A DNA stretch of 64,000 bases from Procambarus clarkii (lineage: Eukaryota > Arthropoda > Malacostraca > Decapoda > Cambaridae). Positions 50,310 to 62,088 of the stretch are shown here, piece by piece. The stretch lies in contig NC_091172.1 in assembly GCF_040958095.1 (NCBI RefSeq), forward strand, positions 22,721,753 to 22,785,752. Reading direction: 5' to 3'. The notes below the pieces were generated by a model, which was not told the origin of the DNA, did no database searches, and worked only from the letters and a program-made list of their open reading frames with translations. Both the position numbers and the translations under genes were made by a program. Position 1 is the first letter of the stretch. Each line of letters opens with the position of its first letter.

Positions 50310-51832
50310 TTGATGGTGTGAGAGGTGGTGCTGGTGTGAGAGGTGGTGCTGGTGTGAGAGGTGGTTCTGGTGTGAGAGGTGGTGCTGGTGTGAGAGGTGG
50401 TGCTGGTGTGAGAGGTGGTGGTGGTGTGAGAGGTGGTGGTGGTGTGAGAGGTGGTGGTGGTGTGAGAGGTGGTGGTGGTGTGAGAGGTGGTGGTGGTGTG
50501 AGAGGTGGTGGTGGTGTGAGAGGTGGTGGTGGTGTGAGAGGTGGTGGTGGTGTGAGAGGGGGTGCTGGTGTGAGAGGTGGTGCTGGTGTGAGAGGTGGTG
50601 CTGGTGTGAGAGGTGGTGCTGGTGTGAGAGGTGGTGCTGGTGTGAGAGGTGGTGGTGGTGTGAGAGGTGGTGGTGGTGTGAGAGGGGGTGCTGGTGTGAG
50701 AGGTGGTGCTGGTGTGAGAGGGGGTGGTGGTGTGAGAGGTGGTGGTGGTGTGAGAGGGGGTGCTGGTGTGAGAGGGGGTGCTGGTGTGAGAGGGGGTGGT
50801 GGTGTGAGAGGGGGTGCTGGTGTGAGAGGTGGTGCTGGTGTGAGAGGGGGTGGTGGTGTGAGAGGTGGTGGTGGTGTGAGAGGTGGTGGTGGTGTGAGAG
50901 GTGGTGGTGGTGTGAGAGGTGGTGGTGGTGTGAGAGGGGGTGCTGGTGTGAGAGGTGGTGCTGGTGTGAGAGGGGGTGGTGGTGTGAGAGGTGGTGGTGG
51001 TGTGAGAGGTGGTGGTGGTGTGAGAGGTGGTGGTGGTGTGAGAGGGGGTGCTGGTGTGAGAGGGGGTGCTGGTGTGAGAGGTGGTGCTGGTGTGAGAGGG
51101 GGTGGTGGTGTGAGAGGTGGTGCTGGTGTGAGAGAGGGTGCTGGTGTGAGAGGTGGTGCTGGTGTGAGAGGTGGTGTGAGAGGTGGTGCTGGTGTGAGAG
51201 GTGGTGCTGGTGTGAGAGGTGGTGCTGGTGTGAGAGGTGGTGGTGGTGTGAGAGGTGGTGGTGGTGTGAGAGGTGGTGGTGGTGTGAGAGGTGGTGCTGG
51301 TGTGAGAGGGGGTGGTGGTGTGAGAGGTGGTGGTGGTGTGAGAGGGGGTGCTGGTGTGAGAGGGGGTGCTGGTGTGAGAGGTGGTGCTGGTGTGAGAGGT
51401 GGTGCTGGTGTGAGAGGTGGTGCTGGTGTGAGAGGTGGTGCTGGTGTGAGAGGTGGTGCTGGTGTGAGAGGTGGTGGTGGTGTGAGAGGTGGTGGTGGTG
51501 TGAGAGGTGGTGCTGGTGTGAGAGGTGGTGGTGGTGTGAGAGGTGGTGGTGGTGTGAGAGGTGGTGGTGGTGTGAGAGGTGGTGCTGGTGTGAGAGGTGG
51601 TGGTGGTGTGAGAGGTGGTGCTGGTGTGAGAGGTGGTGCTGGTGTGAGAGGGGGTGCTGGTGTGAGAGGTGGTGCTGGTGTGAGAGGTGGTGCTGGTGGT
51701 GCTGGTGTGAGAGGTGGTGCTGGTGTGAGAGGTGGTGCTGGTGTGAGAGGTGGTGCTGGTGTGAGAGGTGGTGCTGGTGTGAGAGGGGGTGCTGGTGTGA
51801 GAGGTGGTGCTGGTGTGAGAGGTGGTGGTGTC
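50310..51832. repeat. 18-bp minisatellite, about 84 copies
   Basis: Unit GGTGTGAGAGGTGGTGCT with GCT/GGT and GGT/GGG variants. The 18-bp period keeps every frame open and gives an artificial GVRGGA protein and, inversely, a Pro/Leu/Thr or Ser/Thr/His repeat. One unit near 51170 and one near 51692 are shortened. Confidence 0.97.
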
Positions 51833-51904
51833 AACCCAAAACACGGTGTCACGGGCAGGTCTGGCATCACTCTTCAGACACCAAGGTCAAGGAGTATCAG
51901 TATT

Positions 51905-52245
51905 TATCCCTCTCCTTCCCCCCCCCCCTCCTCTTAATCCTCTTCCTCCCCCCCCCCCTTCCTCCTCTTAATCCTCCTCCTCCCACCTCACACAAACATG
52001 AAGGAGCGGAACTGGACCAAGTTCCGTTCTGTTCCTCTGGGATTGTGATATTTCTGGAGGCTGTTATCAACAAGTGCCTCGCTCCCTGCCCCCCTCGCCC
52101 CCTACCCCCCCCTCCCCAACCTCACTACCCTCACCCTCTCCACCTCCCTATCACCCCCTCCCCTACCCCCCCCCTCCCCAACCTCACTACCCTCACCCTC
52201 TCCACCCCCCTATCACCCCCTCCCCTACCCCCCACAGTAACACTA
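51905..52245. repeat. C/T-rich low complexity with direct duplication
   Basis: CCTCACTACCCTCACCCTCT followed by CCAC and TATCACCCCCTCCCC, present twice (52122-52175 and 52178-52232). Confidence 0.8.
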
Positions 52246-52261
52246 AGGTAAAGCGTAACAA

Positions 52262-52425
52262 AATACACAGAAATCACAATAATAATAATACACAAAAATC
52301 ACATTAACGTGATATATCAAAGAACAAACCCACAGGCGCCGTGATGAGGGCTCGAACCCATGTGCTGAGTATTCCCAGACGCGTTCTAGTCCACAGTACC
52401 ACGACATGGTCAAAGAATTGTAACC
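52262..52425 (-). mobile_element. SINE family 4, inverse
   Basis: CACAAAAATCACATTAACGT, GCCGTGATGAGGGCTCGAAC (inverse B box) and ACCACGACATGG. Matches 63573-63700 in the other direction. Confidence 0.68.
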
Positions 52426-52655
52426 TGGAGTCTGTTTAGGTCGTCGGGAATATGACCGATCAAGCTTTTCTCTTGTCTTGTAGTTCAATTTTCTCATTTT
52501 TTTTTTAGATAAAAGATATGCAGACTGTTAAGGGATGGGGGGGGGTGAGGCTAGGCAGGGAGGTTGGGATAGGTTAGTTATGATCAAGCAAGGTCTGGTC
52601 CAAGGTCGTCCCATCTATAATTATAAGAGTGGGATGCCAAAATGGTTTCTCATTG

Positions 52656-52820
52656 CGTTTTTTTTTTTTTTTTTTTTTTTTGCTGACAAATATGTTTATG
52701 TGTTTTGTTTTACAAACACGACTGATACACGATCCGGTCCTCCCCCCCCCCTCCCAGTCCCTCCCCCCCCTCCCAGTCCCTCCCCCCCCCTCCCAGTCCC
52801 CCCCACCCCTCCCCCGTCTC
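52656..52820. repeat. Poly(T) and CCTCCCAGTCCCTC repeats
   Basis: T-run at 52660-52681 and short C-rich tandem units at 52740-52815. Confidence 0.85.
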
Positions 52821-53569
52821 TCTTTTGTATTGATTTATTTCATTTATTTTTATAACTTTATGGAACTACAGAAGATCAAAATAATTGTTTGATAAAATTA
52901 TAATAATTGGTAAAAGCAATAATTACTCTCAGGACGAAAATTATTGACAAAACTAAAAATTTTTTACGAATTTTATTTTTTGATTAAACTATATATTTTA
53001 TGACAAAAACTATCGATTTTTTTTGTTTCAGAAAAACATATTTTTTGTTGTTGTAAACGGTAATTATTGACAAAAACGAACAATGTTGTCAAAAGCTATA
53101 ATTATACTGACCAAAACGCTAATTATTGATCGGAAGGAAGCCACGAGTATAACTAATTACCACTCACCTAATTGTGTTTGCGAGGGGGAGGGGGGTATAT
53201 CTTGAGATGATTTCAGGTAGGTAGAGAGTTTTGGCTCTTTGCTTTCCCCCCATTCACCTGGGCTCTACAGGACTCGAACCGTGGACGCCCCCACCTGTTG
53301 AGGTCGAAACTTATATCCGGCTCTTTGGTCCTAGGGTTATAACCTACTCTGTGCGCAAGGCGACCACAGGCGCCGTAGTGTCCGAGCCGCCGATGTGTGA
53401 CACTGCGTCTGAAGGCTGCCTCCGCTCCTTGCTCTGGACACTCTAAACTTTCGTTTATAATGATTCTTTTGGTACACTTGGATATACAGTTTCCTTCTGT
53501 GTTCCTTTTGTCTTCCTCTTGTCTTCCTCTCGCGTTCCCATGTTTTTTAATTTTGCGTCGAGGGAGGCA
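52821..53569. other. AT-rich spacer with short degenerate repeats
   Basis: TAATTATTGACAAAAAC-like units recur at 52940-53130. From 53162 an inverse CR1-type tail scrap (CACCTAATTGTGTTTGCGAG) and a GACTCGAACCGTGG B-box-like piece are visible. Confidence 0.4.
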
Positions 53570-56500
53570 ACTTCATTGGGCAGCGTCACTCATCCTTTTA
53601 GTGGACACGCCGCCATAGTGACAGTATTGGGCAGCGTCACTCATCCTGTGAGTGGACACACCGCCATAGTGACAGTACTGGGCAGGGCCACTCATCCTGT
53701 GAGTGGACACACCGTCATAGTGACAGTATTGGGCAGCGCCACTCATCCTGTGAGTGGACACACCGTCATAGTGACAGTATTGGGCAGCGCCACTCATCCT
53801 GTGAGTGGACACACCGCCATAGTGACAGTATTGGGCAGCGCCACTCATCCTGTGAGTGGACACACCGCCATAGTGACAGTATTGGGCAGCGCCACTCATC
53901 CTTTTAGTGGACACGCCGCCATAGTGACAGTATTGGGCAGCGCCACTCATCCTGTGAGTGGACACACTGCCATAGTGACAGTATTGGGCAGCGCCACTCA
54001 TCCTGTGAGTGAACACACCGCCATAGTGACAGTATTGGGCAGCGCCACTCATCCTGTGAGTGGACACACCGCCATAGTGACAGTATTGGGCAGCGCCACT
54101 CATCCTGTGAGTGGACACACCGCCATAGTGACAGTATTGGGCAGCGCCACTCATCCTTTTAGTGGACACGCCGCCATAGTGACAGTATTGGGCAGCGCCA
54201 CTCATCCTGTGAGTGGACACACTGCCATAGTGACAGTATTGGGCAGCGCCACTCATCCTGTGAGTGAACACACCGCCATAGTGACAGTATTGGGCAGCGC
54301 CACTCATCCTGTGAGTGGACACACCGCCATAGTGACAGTATTGGGCAGCGCCACTCATCCTGTGAGTGGACACACCGCCATAGTGACAGTATTGGGCAGC
54401 GCCACTCATCCTTTTAGTGGACACGCCGCCATAGTGACAGTATTGGGCAGCGTCACTCATCCTTTTAGTGGACACGCCGCCATAGTGACAGTATTGGGCA
54501 GCGCCACTCATCCTGTGAGTGGACACACCGTCATAGTGACAGTATTGGGCAGCGTCACTCATCCTGTGAGTGGACACACCGCCATAGTGACAGTATTGGG
54601 CAGCGTCACTCATCCTGTGAGTGGACACGCCGCCATAGTGACAGTATTGGGCAGCGCCACTCATCCTGTGAGTGGACACACCGCCATAGTGACAGTATTG
54701 AGCAGCGCCACTCATCCTGTGAGTGGACACACCGCCATAGTGACAGTATTGGGCAGCGCCACTCATCCTGTGAGTGAACACACCGCCATAGTGACAGTAT
54801 TGGGCAGCGCCACTCATCCTGTGAGTGGACACACCGCCATAGTGACAGTATTGGGCAGCGCCACTCATCCTGTGAGTGAACACACCGCCATAGTGACAGT
54901 ATTGGGCAGCGTCACTCATCCTGTGAGTGGACACACCGCCGTAGTGACAGTATTGGGCAGTGTCACTCATCCTTTTAGTGGACACACCGCCATAGTGACA
55001 GCATTGGGCAGCGTCACTCATCTTTTTAGTGGACACACCGTCATAGTGACAGTATTGGGCAGCGCCACTCATCCTGTGAGTGGACACACCGTCATAGTGA
55101 CAGTATGGGGCAGCGCCACTCATCCTGTGAGTGGACACACCGCCATAGTGACAGTATTGGGCAGCGCCACTCATCCTTTTAGTGGACACACCGCCATAGT
55201 GACAGTATTGGGCAGCGTCACTCATCCTGTGAGTGGACACACCGTCATAGTGACAGTATTGGGCAGTGTCACTCATCCTTTTAGTGGACACACCGCCATA
55301 GTGACAGTATTGGGCAGTGTCACTCATCCTTTTAGTGGACACACCGCCATAGTGACAGCATTGGGCAGCGTCACTCATCTTTTTAGTGGACACACCGTCA
55401 TAGTGACAGTATTGGGCAGCGCCACTCATCCTGTGAGTGGACACACCGTCATAGTGACAGTATTGGGCAGCGTCACTCATCCTGTGAGTGGACACACCGC
55501 CATAGTGACAGTATTGGGCAGCGTCACTCATCCTGTGAGTGGACACGCCGCCATAGTGACAGTATTGGGCAGCGCCACTCATCCTGTGAGTGGACACACC
55601 GCCATAGTGACAGTATTGAGCAGCGCCACTCATCCTGTGAGTGGACACACCGCCATAGTGACAGTATTGGGCAGCGCCACTCATCCTGTGAGTGAACACA
55701 CCGCCATAGTGACAGTATTGGGCAGCGCCACTCATCCTGTGAGTGGACACACCGCCATAGTGACAGTATTGGGCAGCGCCACTCATCCTGTGAGTGAACA
55801 CACCGCCATAGTGACAGTATTGGGCAGCGTCACTCATCCTGTGAGTGGACACACCGCCGTAGTGACAGTATTGGGCAGTGTCACTCATCCTTTTAGTGGA
55901 CACACCGCCATAGTGACAGCATTGGGCAGCGTCACTCATCTTTTTAGTGGACACACCGTCATAGTGACAGTATTGGGCAGCGCCACTCATCCTGTGAGTG
56001 GACACACCGTCATAGTGACAGTATTGGGCAGCGCCACTCATCCTGTGAGTGGACACACCGCCATAGTGACAGTATTGGGCAGCGCCACTCATCCTTTTAG
56101 TGGACACACCGCCATAGTGACAGTATTGGGCAGCGTCACTCATCCTGTGAGTGGACACACCGTCATAGTGACAGTATTGGGCAGTGTCACTCATCCTTTT
56201 AGTGGACACACCGCCATAGTGACAGTATTGGGCAGTGTCACTCATCCTTTTAGTGGACACACCGCCATAGTGACAGCATTGGGCAGCGTCACTCATCTTT
56301 TTAGTGGACACACCGTCATAGTGACAGTATTGGGCAGCGCCACTCATCCTGTGAGTGGACACACCGTCATAGTGACAGTATTGGGCAGCGCCACTCATCC
56401 TGTGAGTGGACACACCGCCATAGTGACAGTATTGGGCAGCGCCACTCATCCTTTTAGTGGACACACCGCCATAGTGACAGTATTGGGCAGCGTCACTCAT

Positions 56501-56885
56501 CCTGTGAGTGGACACACCGTCATAGTGACAGTATTGGGCAGCGCCACTCATCCTGTGAGTGGACACACCGCCATAGTGACAGTATTGGGCAGCGCCACTC
56601 ATCCTGTGAGTGGACACACCGCCATAGTGACAGTATTGGGCAGCGCCACTCATCCTGTGAGTGGACACACCGCCATAGTGACAGTATTGGGCAGCGTCAC
56701 TCATCCTGTGAGTGAACACACCGCCATAGTGACAGTATTGGGCAGCGTCACTCATCCTGTGAGTGGACACACCGCCATAGTGACAGTATTTGGCAGCGCC
56801 ACTCATCCTGTGAGTGAACACACCGCCATAGTGACAGTATTGGGCAGCGCCACTCATCCTGTGAGTGGACACACCGCCAGCAGGA
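53570..56885. repeat. 51-bp satellite with higher-order structure, about 65 copies
   Basis: The unit contains GCCACTCATCCTGTGAGTGG, ACACACCGCCATAGTGACAG and TATTGGGCAGC. The period is 51 bp (17 codons), so both strands stay open for about 1130 codons. Variant monomers recur in fixed order: a five-monomer block (255 bp) from about 53900 to 54410, and an 18-monomer block (918 bp) with markers at 54700 and 55618. Confidence 0.97.
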
Positions 56886-57104
56886 GGATACCCCGCTGGG
56901 TTGTTCATCCTGTCACTTGTACCCAGACACAGCTGGGACTTTCCTAACTGTCTCAAGTGAACAACTTCTCAAACAAGAAGATTAACATTTACCGCTCAGT
57001 CTTAATAGTTTTGATCTTGTAGATTCTATTTATTTCCCCTGAGAACTGTGTGTGTTTGGTAATTATATCTCCCCCTGAGACTCTTCTACCAGATAGACTT
57101 ATCT

Positions 57105-57503
57105 TGGACCCTTAAGGCCTAAGCCATGGGGTGGAGGCTTACCTTGGACCTCTAAGGCCTAAGCCATGGGGTGGAGGCTTACATTGGACCTCTAAGGCCT
57201 AAGCCATGGGGTGGAGGCTTACCTTGGACCTCTAGGGCCTAAGCCATGGGGTGGAGGCTTACCTTGGACCTCTAAGGCCTAAGCCATGGGGTGGAGGCTT
57301 ACCTTGGACCTCTAAGGCCTAAGCCATGGGGTGGAGGCTTACCTTGGACCTCTAGGGCCTAAGCCATGGGGTGGAGGCTTACCTTGGACCTCTAAGGCCT
57401 AAGCCACTGGGTGGAGGCTTACCTTGGACCTCTCAGGTCTAAGCCATGGGGTGGAGGCTTGCCTTGAACCCTTAAGGCCTAAGCCACTGGGTGGAGGCTT
57501 ACC
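57105..57503. repeat. 40-bp minisatellite, about 10 copies
   Basis: Unit GGTGGAGGCTTACCTTGGAC then CTCTAAGGCCTAAGCCATGG. Confidence 0.95.
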
Positions 57504-58010
57504 TATATATTCCCCCACATGATGGGCTAGGGGGGGGGGCATTAGGTCCATAACAATTTTAACTCTCTCATAAACCTTGACTGCAAGCTAAGACGGTTTT
57601 ATTAATTATTTAATTCAATTATTATCTAGGCTTTTCTGGGACAGTCTGCGTGTATTTTATATATATTTCTGTTTCAACACGACGAAATGGTCTCTCTTAG
57701 CTTTGTAAGTCTCCTCCCGCCAAACACACACCGAAACTACGACGTTGGTACAACGTTCGAACAAGTTTTAACACCACCTAACCAATTATGATAACCAATA
57801 TAGAAGTCGTAACAACGTTTTAATACGTCATAAACACGTTAAGCCAAGATGTAACAACTTTATTACAAGTTATAACAAGCGGAAAATTGAGACAGTTTCG
57901 GTTTGTGTTTCCAGGATTTAATGAGCCTGAATGAGCTTTAATGAACTTGAAATTTACTGAATGAAATGATAATGATAATGAAATTTAATGAAATGAATGA
58001 AATTTAATGA
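57504..58010. other. AT-rich, no gene seen
   Basis: Includes ATGAAATTTAATGAA-like short repeats at 57950-58010. Confidence 0.4.
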
Positions 58011-58046
58011 ACTTCCTGAGCAGTGGAAGTCCACTGCTCAGGAAGT
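58011..58046. repeat. 17-bp perfect palindrome
   Basis: ACTTCCTGAGCAGTGGA and its exact reverse complement with AG between. Confidence 0.95.
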
Positions 58047-58149
58047 CCATTGTGTATTTTTATCAAGATATTTTGTGAGTAAATTTAGTGATATATCATG
58101 TTAAAGGATTCAATTCTCCGCCGTATTCAGTACTCAAACCTAAGCGGGC

Positions 58150-58340
58150 AAATCTGTTTGACGTTCATTGGCTAGAGAGATGGGTTTCCTGATCGCTGAT
58201 TGGACAGAGCACGTGCTGCTGAGGGAAGTTTCCGTGACGTCACAGCCAGACGTGAGTCGCCCGGCTGGCGTCTCTGGCCTGGGCTTTGGTACGGTATTTC
58301 CTCTGCGGTATATATATTGGAACATAATCTTGGTTAGTAC
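58150..58340 (+). promoter_or_regulatory. Promoter-like segment, perhaps LTR-derived
   Basis: Two ATTGG (inverse CCAAT) boxes (58169, 58199), CACGTG (58211), TGACGTCA (58233) and GGTATATATATTGG (58309) in 160 bp, in an order like that at 15440-15540. No gene follows within reach. Confidence 0.35.
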
Positions 58341-58496
58341 TCTTTAAGAGTCTTTAGTTTATTTATTATGCGCACTATACTAATCAGACACTTATCAGAT
58401 CACTTTGAAAGGCAGGACCCAAGAGCCGTGACTCATCCCCCTCAAATGCAAAAACAGTTTCGGACTTTAAGCGATCATCACACACATTGCCGCCAT

Positions 58497-58605
58497 CTTT
58501 AACCTATTTATTTACATACAAGAAGTTACATTGGGTTTGGGAGAGTACATAATCATTCTTGCAAAGCCTCTACCACGCGTGGTCCGGCAGACCTTCATGA
58601 CAGGG
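58497..58605 (-). mobile_element. SINE family 2 tail fragment
   Basis: TTTACATACAAGAAGTTACA, TTGGGTTTGGGAGAGTACAT and CTTGCAAAGCC, inverse of the SINE tail at 35605-35680. Confidence 0.55.
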
Positions 58606-58966
58606 ATCATAATGACAAACTATGTAACTAGCTCATCACTGATGTAACGTGTTTAGCTTATAACGTATGATTACCTGTACAGTACTTACTTGTTTGATCA
58701 GACACAGAGTTTAGTGGGGTTTTATATATAATTAGTATAGTCTTGGTTACAGCAGTCGGTTTGTTGGCAAGGCAGTAAAGTGTCGTAGTAGCTGAGACGA
58801 AGCCTGGAGCAGTACGGTAAAGAGCTGAGTGAGGCCAGGGGTACAGAGCCCGGATGTGGAGTGAGAGTCGTAGAACATGGCTACTCTGCTCCGCCTGCTC
58901 TGAATGCAGGCGGAGTCGAGGAGCTCGAGTGCGGGACCAGAGCGTGGAAGCTCGATGCCGTTCATC

Positions 58967-59230
58967 TCCTGAGCCCATTATGTGCCTCTGTAACCTTTTT
59001 CACTGCTGCTCACAAGATCGGTATGTGGTCTAATACCGCTCACAGGAGGAGCATGAGGTCCACTACCACATACAAGATGGGTATATATGGGTCCACTACC
59101 ACTAACAGAATGGGTATGGAGACCACTACAACTGACAGAATGGTTATATGTGGTCCAGTGCCACTCGCAGGATGGGGAGTATGAGGAACCACTACTACTC
59201 AAATGATGGGTATGAGGTCCACTAACATGG
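58967..59230 (+). repeat. LINE 3' UTR with about 32-bp tandem units
   Basis: GAGCCCATTATGTGCCTCTG as in the LINE 3' UTR at 48640, then about eight diverged units of GGTCCACTACCACT...CAGAATGGGTATG. Confidence 0.7.
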
Positions 59231-59239
59231 AATTGATTA

Positions 59240-59690
59240 TAGTACACATACTTCTAATGTCTCATGGGTGCACACAACTCTCAGGCAGTGGTCCGGACGA
59301 TGTCCTTCACTCATGCTGCAAACTCCGCAACTTCGTTCCTTACCTGTTGTTTCCATCCCGGATCTCCACAGGTACTTGTATCCAAGACGAGCTCCTGCAA
59401 TTGCGGAGTCCCGTCTTCGGCCACCTAGTTTTCTTCTATTATGGATGAGGCTGTCGGCTGTGACAGCATAGTATCAGCGCGCAGGATCACTGACTTACTC
59501 CTCTGTCCTTATTTCTCTGGCTATCTTATCACGGTGATGCTTTTGAATGATGCCACTTGGGAGATGAAGTACTCAGTATGGTCTCCTTCAGCATCCTCAG
59601 CAACCAGCACATCTGCTGGTTCGTTTCCACATGAGCGGGAATTCCCAGAAACTTGACAACCTTCCCTGGTTAGATATCACTTTAGTCACC
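59240..59690 (-). pseudogene. I-type LINE C-terminal fragment
   Basis: Inverse homologue of 22370-22800: ATCCAAGACGAGCTCCTGC, GATCTCCACAGGTACTTGTA and TATCACGGTGATGCTTTTGA correspond to the 'RIRLGYKYPW' and neighbouring regions. Frame-broken. Confidence 0.65.
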
Positions 59691-60363
59691 GCAAGCAGAG
59701 CTTCACTGCTGTTGTTATGACGATAAGATATCTAGAGGGATGTTTGTGTGTGTAGTTTAACTAGATTATTATTGACCCCATAATACACCCATTCTGTAGA
59801 TGGTATTGGACCCCATTGTCCATTTTGTGGGTTGTACCGGAAAACAGTGCTTTGTAGTGCTTTCTCTTAATAATTTCCCTACCTTCCTCTCTCTCTCCGC
59901 ACTCCAAACATATAATTATATTCGAACATCACCTAGCCCACACTAGCACCCAGCACCACCTAGGACACCCTAGCAGCACCCAGCACCACCTAGGACACCC
60001 TAGCATTACACAAGAAGCTGCTCATTATGAAGAAATGTTCCACCAAAAATTTGTTTTAGGCTCGATGATCACACAAGGACTCCGCCTACGTCTTCGACAG
60101 TGCCGTGGCCTGAGGGTCAGCACATAAGCTTCCAGCACACACACCCTTCGCCACCACTGCTTACGCACCGTCGTGTCTGTGGGTCGGTCTTCACCTCTTG
60201 GGCTCCGCCTTTTTAGTTGCAACTCGTCCGAGACGAGACTCCACCCACCCATCCACCCTCCTCTCTACCATTTGCCACATCACATCTGCTTGTAAAGCTG
60301 TGAAGATGGAGTTCGCTTCCAGGCTGTCTGCATAGAGTCCACTCGCTGACCACCGCTGCTGAC
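59691..60363. other. No gene seen
   Basis: Short duplication ACCACCTAGGACACCCTAGC at 59960-60003; otherwise unassigned. Confidence 0.4.
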
Positions 60364-60596
60364 GGGTGGACGAGCCCTTGTCTCCAAGCGACGAGGGGCT
60401 GGACGAGCCCTTGTCACCAGGCGACGAGGGTGGACGAGCCCTTGTCTCCAAGCGACGAGGGGCTGGACGAGCCCTTGTCTCCAGGCGACGAGGGGTGGAC
60501 GAGCCCTTGTCTCCAGGCGACGAGGGGTGGACGAGCCCTTGTCTCCAGGCGACGAGGGGTGGACGAGCCCTTGTCTCCAGGCGACGAGGCTGTGTC
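60364..60596. repeat. 32-bp minisatellite, about 7 copies
   Basis: Unit GGACGAGCCCTTGTCTCCAG then GCGACGAGGGGT. Confidence 0.93.
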
Positions 60597-61079
60597 TGCA
60601 GGAGCCAGCCTCCTGATCTCATCTGGCGGATACTAACCATCGCTTCCCTGTCTTGTGTGTGTGTTGGAGAGGAGGGGGTGAGGGGAAGCTGGTGGGAGAG
60701 AAGGAACGAATGAAGAGAAAAAGGAAGAGGAAAAGAAGAACGAAGAAAGGAAGTAAGGGAGGCAGATATGACGTGGACAGTATGATGCAGTGGCGCCTGG
60801 TGACATGTGTGAGGAGAGAGATAATTAAGAGTATGCCGGGAGATTAGCCTCGTGGTTGCCATGGCTTGAAGCAGGGCTCCGTCAGTGAGGAATGAAAACT
60901 TTTCCTCCCTCACATGTAGGCTTCCCTCCCGTGACACCCCCCCCCCCCCCGCTCCTCGTCAGCTTGGGCGTTCAGGAAGTGTGCGCTGGGATCGATAAAC
61001 AGAGGATGTGAACGCTTGCTTGCGTACCTCCTGCCACATGCTGCTGGCTGCCCGCCTGTTTGACTGCCTGTCTGACTTT
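60597..61079. other. No gene seen
   Basis: Purine-rich AAGAGGAAAAGAAGAACG at about 60720 and a C-run at 60938. Confidence 0.4.
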
Positions 61080-61495
61080 CTAGCTGGCTGGCGGCTCACT
61101 GGCTGGCTGGCGGCTCACTGGCTGGCTGGCTGGCGGCTCACTGGCTGGCGGGCTGACTGGCGGCTCACTGACTGGCTGGCTGGCGGCTTACTGGCTGGCT
61201 GGCTGGCGGCTCACTGGCTGGCGGGCTGACTGGCATGCCCTGCAGGCTGGCGGGCTGACTGGCGGGCTGACTGGCGGCTCACTGGCTGGCGGGCTGACTG
61301 GCGGCTCACTGGCTGGCGGGCTGACTGGCGGCTCACTGGCTGTCTGGCGGCTCACTGGCTGGCGGGCTGGCGGCTCACTGGCTGGCTGGCTTGCGGCTCA
61401 CTGGCTGGCTGGCGACTCACTGGCTGGCTGGCGGCTCACTGGCTGGCGGGCTGGCTGGCGGCTCACTGGCTGGCTGGCTGACTGGCTGCTGTTTG
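61080..61495. repeat. CTGGCTGGCGGCTCA tandem repeat
   Basis: Variable units of CTGGCTGG, CGGGCTGACTGG and CGGCTCACTGG. Confidence 0.93.
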
Positions 61496-62088
61496 GTTGA
61501 CGTGCTCCACACACACGTCACAAGATGACCAAGATGCACGGGACGACCGTGTGAACAAATGGCCAATATGCTCTCGCAACACCTGTATGATAGCCAATAT
61601 GCTCTTGGAACAGGTGTGTAAAAGCCCAAGTCATTCACATCTAAAATGTGTAAAGTTTTTATTGGAGACAGGTGTGTAAACACACAAAAAATAATGGGTC
61701 CATGTAACAGGTGAACATGCTTGCCACATGTGCCTATATAGCTGGCTCTGATGGGCCAGGGCCCCAGCTGACCCCATCCACCTGACACAAGGATGGGGGT
61801 GGGCACGCCACCCGACCCCATCACACACTACTCTTACACCACACATCAGAGATAATTGAGAAAACACGCCGTCCTCTTGAACCCTTTTTGCATTGTTACG
61901 GCGCGTAACTACCCACTTAGGCTGGGTCCACCGCCCTGCCACATCTGCCTGCGGCCAATGATTCAAGTTTCCTGGATTACATCACCTACTTTTGGCTAAT
62001 GTCTCGCGTCACCCAATCCTGGCCAATTACATTGAATTCACTGGCTTATGTCAGACTCAGTCACAGAGGGCAGCACTCGCACTCTGCC
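61496..62088. other. No gene seen
   Basis: Two short direct repeats with GCCAATATGCTCT at about 61560 and 61596; CCAAT motifs near 62013 and 62023. Confidence 0.4.

Noticed and set aside
50069..51937. 622-residue and inverse 557-residue frames (Gly/Arg/Val and Pro/Leu/Thr repeats)
   Set aside because: Entirely produced by the 18-bp satellite, whose period is a multiple of three and lacks stops in several frames; no flanking gene structure.
53519..56956. Frames of more than 1100 residues on both strands
   Set aside because: Translations of the 51-bp satellite; simultaneous openness on both strands and a repeat-exact period argue against coding.
60191..60937. 248-residue minus-strand frame
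   Set aside because: Its core is the 32-bp minisatellite; the flanks show no domain.
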